The notes under the pieces are model-generated. The model made no database searches. It saw nothing but the letters and a program-made list of their open reading frames with translations, and was not told where the DNA came from. 64,000 bases of DNA from Actinoplanes ianthinogenes. Lineage in GTDB: Bacteria > Actinomycetota > Actinomycetes > Mycobacteriales > Micromonosporaceae. Positions 59,286 to 64,000 of the stretch are shown here, in pieces. The stretch covers positions 6,263,501 through 6,327,500 of the forward strand of contig NZ_AP023356.1 of NCBI RefSeq assembly GCF_018324205.1, read 5' to 3'. Numbering within the stretch: position 1 is the first letter of the stretch; each line of letters starts with the position of its first letter. Both the position numbers and the translations under genes were made by a program.

Positions 59286-60077
59286 TCAGGCCCGGCAGAG
59301 GATCTCGCCGTGCGGGATGGTGAACCAGCCGTCCGGCGACGCGGACCACTCGCGCCAGCCGGCCGACAGCCGCTCCAGGTCGTCCCGCGTCGCCGCCCCG
59401 GTCCGCAGCGCCGTGGCGGCCATCTCCGACTTCAGGATCCGGTCCGCCCACATGCCGCCCCACCACTGCCGGTCGGCGTCGTCGGCGAAGCCCCAGACAC
59501 TCGCCGTGGCCGTCACGTCGGTGAACCCGGCCGCGCGGGCCCAGGACAGCATCCGCCGCCCGGCGTCCGGCTCGCCGCCGTTGCCCCGGGCCACCCGCTG
59601 GTAGAGAGCCAGCCACTCGTCCAGCTCCGGCACCAGCGGGAACCAGGTGAAGCCCGCGTAGTCACTGTCCCGCGCGGCCACCACGCCGCCGGGGCGGGTG
59701 ACCCGGCGCATCTCGCGCAGCGCGGCGACCGGGTCGGTCACGTGCTGGAGCACCTGGTGGGCGTGGACCACGTCGAAGCTGTCGTCCGGGAAGTCGAGGG
59801 CGTGCACGTCGCCGACCGCGAAGTCGACGTTGGCCAGGCCGCGCCGCGCGATCTCGGCGCGGGCCACGTCCAGCGCGGCGTCGGTCTGCTCCAGCGCGGT
59901 GACGCGTGTGACGTGTGTCGCCAGGTCCGCCGTGATGGTGCCGGGGCCACATCCGACGTCCAGCAGGGTGAATCCGGAGGAAAGATGCGGCAGCAGGTAT
60001 GCCGCCGAATTCTCTGCGGTGCGCCAGCGGTGTGAGCGCAAGACCGACTCGTGGTGCCCGTGGGTGTACGTCGCCAT
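59286..60077 (-). CDS. SAM-dependent class I methyltransferase
   Basis: A 263-residue protein starting MATYTHGHHESVLRSHRWRT with CGAGGGC upstream. Motif I is LLDVGCGPGTITADLA, motif II/III ALEQTDAALDVARAEIARRG, and VHAHQVLQHVTDPVAALREM is the motif IV-like segment, followed by VTRPGGVVAARDSDY. This is the Methyltransf_11 type (UbiE-like). The substrate is unknown. A 9-bp perfect palindrome lies 30 bp upstream, between this gene and leaderless asd. Confidence 0.88.
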   Translation of the reverse strand: MATYTHGHHESVLRSHRWRTAENSAAYLLPHLSSGFTLLDVGCGPGTITADLATHVTRVTALEQTDAALDVARAEIARRGLANVDFAVGDVHALDFPDDSFDVVHAHQVLQHVTDPVAALREMRRVTRPGGVVAARDSDYAGFTWFPLVPELDEWLALYQRVARGNGGEPDAGRRMLSWARAAGFTDVTATASVWGFADDADRQWWGGMWADRILKSEMAATALRTGAATRDDLERLSAGWREWSASPDGWFTIPHGEILCRA

Positions 60078-60106
60078 GCCCTCGAAGCTAGCCCTGTTGT
60101 CCTCGA

Positions 60107-60128
60107 ATGTGGGACAACAGTCCCACAT
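60107..60128. promoter_or_regulatory. Palindromic operator between the methyltransferase gene and asd
   Basis: ATGTGGGAC-AACA-GTCCCACAT is a perfect 9-bp inverted repeat. It is 30 bp from the methyltransferase ATG and about 16 bp upstream of the asd -35, so one protein could control both genes. Confidence 0.55.
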
Positions 60129-60143
60129 AATGAACAAGGCGAT

Positions 60144-60172
60144 TTCTTGGTATGCAGTTCAGGACGTATTTT
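60144..60172 (+). promoter_or_regulatory. Leaderless promoter of asd
   Basis: TTCTTG (60144-60149) and TATTTT (60167-60172) are 17 bases apart, and the -10 ends seven bases before ATG 60180. This predicts a transcript starting at the start codon, with no Shine-Dalgarno. Confidence 0.55.
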
Positions 60173-60179
60173 GGTCGGC

Positions 60180-61205
60180 ATGAGGATCGGCATCGTCGGC
60201 GCGACGGGACAGGTCGGTGGCGTCATGCGCCGCATCCTGGCCGAGCGCGCGTTCCCTGTTTCTGAGCTCCGGCTCTTCGCTTCCGCGCGCTCCGCGGGCC
60301 GCACCCTGCCGTGGGGAAACGGCGAGGTGACCGTCGAGGACGCCGCCACGGCTGACTACAACGGCCTGGACATCGTGCTCTTCTCGGCCGGCAAGGGCGG
60401 GTCGAAGGAGTACGCCCCGCGCGTCGCCGAGGCCGGCGCCGTGATCGTCGACAACTCGTCGGCCTGGCGGATGGACCCGGACGTCCCGCTCGTCGTCGCC
60501 GAGGTGAACCCGGACGCGGCGAAGGTGCGGCCCAAGGGCATCATCGCCAACCCGAACTGCACCACGATGGCCGCGATGCCGGTGCTCCGGCCGCTGCACG
60601 ACGAGGCCGGGCTGGTCTCCTTCATCGCCACCACCTACCAAGCCGTCGGCGGCGCCGGGCTGGCCGGCGCGGCCGAGCTTGACGAGCAGATCAAGAAGGT
60701 CGCCGACCGGGCTCTCGAGCTGGTCCACGACGGGTCCGCCGTGGAGTTCCCGGAGTCCAAGGTCTTCCCGAAGCCGATCGCGTTCAACGTGATCCCGCAG
60801 GCCGGCTCGTTCGTCGACGACGGCAGCTTCGAGACCGACGAGGAGCAGAAGCTCCGCAACGAGAGCCGGAAGATTCTCGGCCTGCCCGAGCTGCTGGTCT
60901 CCGGCACCTGCGTACGGGTGCCGGTCTTCACCGGGCACTCGATCCAGGTGAACGCGCGGTTCGCCCGCCCGCTCGCCGTCGAGCGCGCCCGCGAGCTGCT
61001 CGCCTCGGCGCCCGGCGTGGAACTGTCCGAGGTGCCCACCCCGCTCCAGGCCGCCGGCCGCGACCCGTCGTACGTGGGTCGTTTCCGCCTCGACCCGACC
61101 GCGGAGAACGGCCTGTCGTTCTTCATCTCGAACGACAACCTGCGCAAGGGCGCCGCGCTCAACGCCGTGCAGATCGCCGAGCTGGTCGCCGCCGAGCTGA
61201 GCTGA
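60180..61205 (+). CDS. asd: Aspartate-semialdehyde dehydrogenase
   Basis: A 341-residue enzyme reducing aspartyl phosphate to aspartate semialdehyde with NADPH, feeding lysine, diaminopimelate, threonine and methionine. The NADP motif is IGIVGATGQVGGVMRRIL, the active Cys127 is in ANPNCTTMAAMPVL, and the catalytic-region VFTGHSIQVNARF is intact. The usual partner lysC is not in the window. ATG 60180 lies seven bases from a -10 box, so it is likely translated from a leaderless mRNA. A 15-bp stem terminator follows. Confidence 0.95.
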   Translation: MRIGIVGATGQVGGVMRRILAERAFPVSELRLFASARSAGRTLPWGNGEVTVEDAATADYNGLDIVLFSAGKGGSKEYAPRVAEAGAVIVDNSSAWRMDPDVPLVVAEVNPDAAKVRPKGIIANPNCTTMAAMPVLRPLHDEAGLVSFIATTYQAVGGAGLAGAAELDEQIKKVADRALELVHDGSAVEFPESKVFPKPIAFNVIPQAGSFVDDGSFETDEEQKLRNESRKILGLPELLVSGTCVRVPVFTGHSIQVNARFARPLAVERARELLASAPGVELSEVPTPLQAAGRDPSYVGRFRLDPTAENGLSFFISNDNLRKGAALNAVQIAELVAAELS

Positions 61206-61220
61206 TCCGTCCCGTTCCGG

Positions 61221-61262
61221 GCCGCCCCCGCCACGCACCGTGGCGGGGGCGGCTTTGTGTTT
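61221..61262 (+). terminator. Strong intrinsic terminator after asd
   Basis: GCCGCCCCCGCCACG (61221-61235) and its complement (61239-61253) form a 15-bp perfect stem with a CAC loop followed by TTTGTGTTT. Confidence 0.9.
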
Positions 61263-61447
61263 CCAGGGTTCCGTGCCGCTCGATGAAGGTCTCTGTGGTG
61301 TGAATGCGAGCGGGAAACCGCGCGAATGCCCGGGGTGGCTCGTTCCGATGAGGTATGACGGTCAATCCACTCGGCTCCACAATGGAAATCTTGGGCATTT
61401 TGCCCGAATCGGTAGCGCATGGTCGTTTTTAGTTGCAGAGTGATGGA

Positions 61448-61651
61448 ATGAACGACAGTGGGCTCGGCGGGGCGGGCTACTTCTGGTGCCTCCGACACCA
61501 CCGGGTCGAGATCGGCGACGACGTGTGTCCCGCCCAATTCCGGCTCGGCCCGTTCGCCACGGCTGACGAGGCGACGCGGGCCCTCGAAACGGTCGAGAAG
61601 CGCAATGCCGAGTGGGATGCCGAGGACGCTCGCTGGACCGGAGAGAGCTAG
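61448..61651 (+). CDS. Small SPOR-like protein
   Basis: A 67-residue protein starting MNDSGLGGAGYFWCLRHHRV. The pattern WC-x2-HH then VCPAQFRLGPFATADEATRA and ETVEKRNAEWDAEDARW resembles short actinobacterial SPOR-like proteins, with two Cys and paired His that could bind metal. Function unknown. ATG 61448 was chosen because the matching pattern begins shortly after it. Confidence 0.7.
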   Translation: MNDSGLGGAGYFWCLRHHRVEIGDDVCPAQFRLGPFATADEATRALETVEKRNAEWDAEDARWTGES

Positions 61652-61725
61652 ACCGTCACCTCGCTCCCCGTCCGACATCCCTGGCGCAGACGTGCCCGCA
61701 GTCATTCGCAAGGAGGAACACCTCG

Positions 61726-64000
61726 ATGCCCGCTGCCAAAAAGGCTCCGATCAGATCCGCCGCCTCCGGCGCCGATGCAAAACCCGTTTCCGGTACGACG
61801 AAACGCGCCGCCGCCGGCAGTGTGCCGGCGCGGAATGGTGCCGCTCGGACGGTGAACGGTCGCGGGGCGGTGGGTGCCGCGGTGAAGCCTGCCGGTGGGC
61901 GGGCGGCGGCGGCCGGGGAGAAGCGTGTGGCGGGGCGGGCGGCGGCTGCGGCCGCGGAGAAGCGTGTGGTTGGGCGGGCGGCGGCTGCGGCCGGGGAGAA
62001 GCGTGTGGTTGGGCGGGCGTCCGCGCCTCGGGCGGGCGCGCCGAAAACGGCAGTGGCGGGACGGGCCGCCGCGAAAGTGGGGAGTGGAGTCGCGGTGGCG
62101 GCCAAGTCGAAGGTATCGGCGGGTGTGACGGCTCGGGTTTCCGGCAAGCAGCCCGAGGTGAAGGCGGGCTCGGCCCGGGGGACGGCAGCCAAGGTGGCCG
62201 GCGGGGCCAAGACGGCTGGTGCGGTCAAGACGGCTGGTGCTGCCAAGGCGGCCGGTGCTGCCAAGGCGGCCGGCGCGGTCAAGACGGCTGGTGCTGCCAA
62301 GGCGGCCGGCGCGGCCAAGACGGCTAGCGCGGTCAAGGCGGCCGGCGCGGCCAAGACGGCTAGCGCGGTCAAGGCGGCTGGCGGGGCCAAGACGACCGGT
62401 GCGGTCAAGACGGCCGGCGCGGGCAAGACGGTTGGTGCTGCGACGACGGCTGGCGCTGCGACGAGGGCCGGTGCCGGGAAGGCGGCTGGTGCGGCCAAGG
62501 CGGCTGGCGCGAAGGCGGTCGTGGTGAAGTCGGCGACGGGTCGGTCGGCTGCGGCTTCTGCGTGGGCGGCGGGGGCCAAGCCGGCTGCTGGGTCGGCGCG
62601 GGCCGCGGTGAAGAGTGTTGCGAAGCCGGTCGTCAGCAAGACGGCGGTGGTGAAGGCTAGTGGGGCCAAGGCCGACGCGGTGCAGGCGGCGGCTAAGACT
62701 GTGGCTACCAAGACTGCGGTCGCCAAGGCCGCGAGCAAGACGGCCGTGGGTAAGACGGCCGTGGGTAAGACGGCCGTGGGCACGGCGACCGCGAGTAAGA
62801 CGGCTGCGGGCAAGGCGGCCGTGGGCAAGGCGGCTGCGGGCACGACGACCGCGAGTAAGTCGGCTGCGATTAAGACGGCTGTGAGCAAGGCGGTTGTGGG
62901 CAAGGCGGCTGCGGGCACGGCGACCGCGAGTAAGACGGCTGCGGGCAAGGCGGCTGTGGGCAAGGCGGCTGCGGGCACGACCGCGAGCAAGACGGCTGCG
63001 GGCAAGGCGGCTGCGAGTAAGGCGGTTGTGGGCAAGGCGGCTGCGGGCACGATCGCGAGTAAGACGGTTGCGGGTAAGGCGGCTGTGGGTAAGGCGGCTG
63101 TGGGTAAGGCGGCTGCCGCGAAGGTGACTTCTTCAGCGAGCGCTGGCAAGACCGCTGCGGTGCCGAAGACTAGTGCGGCGAAGAGCGCGGCGAAGGCGGC
63201 TTCGTCAGTGGCCAAGCCGACGGCGTCGGCGGCCAAGAAGCCGGGGGCGTCGGCGGCTGGCAAGAAGACGGCCGCGTCGGCGGGCAAGAAGTCGGCGGTG
63301 GGTTCTGCGGGCACGAAGCCGGCTGGTCTGGCGGGGGCGAAGGCCGCGGCCAAGGTGCCGGTGGCTCGGTCCGCGGTCAGTGGTGTGGGCTCGGGTGTGG
63401 TGAAGGCATCGGCCGGGGCCGGGAAGAACGCGGCGACGGTGGTGCCGGTGGCGCGGACGGCCGGTGACTCGGCCAAGGTGGTGCCCGGGAGCAAGCGTGC
63501 GGCTTCGTCGGTGCCAGCTGCCCGGAAGGCGGCTGTTGCACCTGGTAAGCCCTCGGCCAAGGCTGCCGTGCCAGGGAAGTCGGTGGCCAAGGCCGCTGGC
63601 CCAGGGAAGTCGGTGGCCAAGGGCGCTGGTCTAGGCAAGTCGGTGGTTAAGGGCGCGGGTCCGGACAAGTCGGTCACCAAGACGGCCGGTGCGTCCGGGA
63701 AGTCGGCGGTCAAGGCGGTGGCGGCGGCTCGGACCGTGGCCAAGGGTGGTTCGGCTCGGGCGGTGACCGGCCGGGTGGGCGGGACCGGCTCGGCGACCGC
63801 GGCTTCGGCGAAAGGGACGGCCGGGCGTGGCGGCCCCGGCAAGACCGCGGCGGCCAAGACCGCCGTGGCGGACCGTGCCAAGGGCGGTGCCGTCGGCACG
63901 GCGAGCGCGAGCCCGGTGAGGTCGGCAAAAGCCGGTGCGGCAAACGCTGCAACGACCCAGGCAAGTGCGGCCAAGACGGTTGCGGCTCGGGCTGGTGCGG
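61726..64000 (+). CDS. Giant Lys/Ala-rich histone-H1-like protein (C terminus beyond window)
   Basis: ATG 61726 follows a perfect AAGGAGG at nine bases. The frame stays open for 758 codons to the window edge. After MPAAKKAPIRSAASGADAKP come Arg/Ala repeats (AAAAGEKRV, three copies), then Lys/Ala/Gly pentads and hexads (KTAGA, KAAGA) and, from about codon 340, longer units such as TASKTAAGKAAVGKAAAG. Acidic and aromatic residues are almost absent. This is the composition of H1-like nucleoid proteins. No HU domain is seen at the N terminus; a globular domain may lie beyond the edge. The protein probably coats and condenses DNA (inference). Confidence 0.8.
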   Translation, partial: MPAAKKAPIRSAASGADAKPVSGTTKRAAAGSVPARNGAARTVNGRGAVGAAVKPAGGRAAAAGEKRVAGRAAAAAAEKRVVGRAAAAAGEKRVVGRASAPRAGAPKTAVAGRAAAKVGSGVAVAAKSKVSAGVTARVSGKQPEVKAGSARGTAAKVAGGAKTAGAVKTAGAAKAAGAAKAAGAVKTAGAAKAAGAAKTASAVKAAGAAKTASAVKAAGGAKTTGAVKTAGAGKTVGAATTAGAATRAGAGKAAGAAKAAGAKAVVVKSATGRSAAASAWAAGAKPAAGSARAAVKSVAKPVVSKTAVVKASGAKADAVQAAAKTVATKTAVAKAASKTAVGKTAVGKTAVGTATASKTAAGKAAVGKAAAGTTTASKSAAIKTAVSKAVVGKAAAGTATASKTAAGKAAVGKAAAGTTASKTAAGKAAASKAVVGKAAAGTIASKTVAGKAAVGKAAVGKAAAAKVTSSASAGKTAAVPKTSAAKSAAKAASSVAKPTASAAKKPGASAAGKKTAASAGKKSAVGSAGTKPAGLAGAKAAAKVPVARSAVSGVGSGVVKASAGAGKNAATVVPVARTAGDSAKVVPGSKRAASSVPAARKAAVAPGKPSAKAAVPGKSVAKAAGPGKSVAKGAGLGKSVVKGAGPDKSVTKTAGASGKSAVKAVAAARTVAKGGSARAVTGRVGGTGSATAASAKGTAGRGGPGKTAAAKTAVADRAKGGAVGTASASPVRSAKAGAANAATTQASAAKTVAARAGA

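Noticed and set aside
61656..63974. 772-codon minus-strand frame giving an Ala/Pro/Val-rich protein
   Set aside because: It is the antisense shadow of the Lys/Ala-rich gene, which has a perfect AAGGAGG and begins with a natural N terminus. The minus-strand product has no ribosome site or recognisable domain.

Overview
The window is a very GC-rich stretch of actinobacterial chromosome, most likely from the Micromonosporaceae (an Actinoplanes-like organism). This placement is inferred from gene order and from memory of gene families, not from a search. Supporting signs are the fasR-fabD-fabH-acpP-fabF cluster, the aceE / DUF3052 / AhpE neighbourhood, the RNase HI-phosphatase fusion, DUF3145, frequent GTG starts, many 4-bp ATGA/GTGA overlaps, leaderless-type promoters, and a giant Lys/Ala-rich histone-like protein. 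No phage, plasmid, insertion sequence, CRISPR array or antibiotic cluster is seen.

Layout. 0-4.5 kb: an AmiC-like binding protein cut by the left edge, a MarR regulator, a decayed gene with two frame changes, a Tat-exported solute-binding protein with a small membrane partner, a membrane protein with a probable frameshift, and a tyrosine-phosphatase-like protein. 4.5-6.3 kb: argS, preceded by a 16-codon arginine-rich leader ORF and mutually exclusive RNA hairpins. 6.4-22 kb: housekeeping and stress genes: secreted nucleotidase, MerR regulator, membrane Ser/Thr kinase, STAS anti-anti-sigma factor behind a sigma-B/F-type promoter, surE-pfkB, HelD helicase, alpha/beta hydrolase, carbonic anhydrase, DUF3145 and a GH3 lipoprotein. 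22.5-28.7 kb: the type II fatty-acid cluster on the minus strand with its PucR-type activator FasR and a nested palindromic operator. 30.2-30.9 kb: about twelve tandem 64-bp units, each able to fold into hairpins. 32.4-41.4 kb: gltX, a DHFR-fold protein, aceE, YjbQ, a fused E1 alpha/beta dehydrogenase, DUF3052, AhpE and tRNA-Val(UAC). 43.5-49 kb: a prim-pol-like gene divergent from a dense plus-strand run (HTH-TPR regulator, flavoprotein, Nif3, zinc-ribbon coiled-coil, RNase HI-phosphatase). 49-53.8 kb: chitinase with an operator-rich promoter, a DUF3311-MctP-like symporter pair, a membrane protein, and rnpB on the minus strand. 53.9-61.2 kb: TauE/SafE exporter, a small TIR-like protein, a GAPDH-like enzyme lacking key catalytic residues, a PLP enzyme, a YhgE-like membrane protein, an M15 peptidase, a methyltransferase and a leaderless asd. 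61.7 kb to the right edge: the Lys/Ala-rich histone-like protein, unfinished.

The strongest candidates for something undescribed are the argS leader, whose four consecutive codons are CGA CGC CGG CGT (every CGN arginine codon once), and the 64-bp hairpin array. Next come the 14-bp palindromic motif shared by two divergent promoters, the GAPDH-like and E1-like proteins with missing catalytic residues, and the prim-pol / HTH-TPR / flavoprotein block. Several compensated or terminal frame changes could be real decay or assembly errors and need read-level checking.
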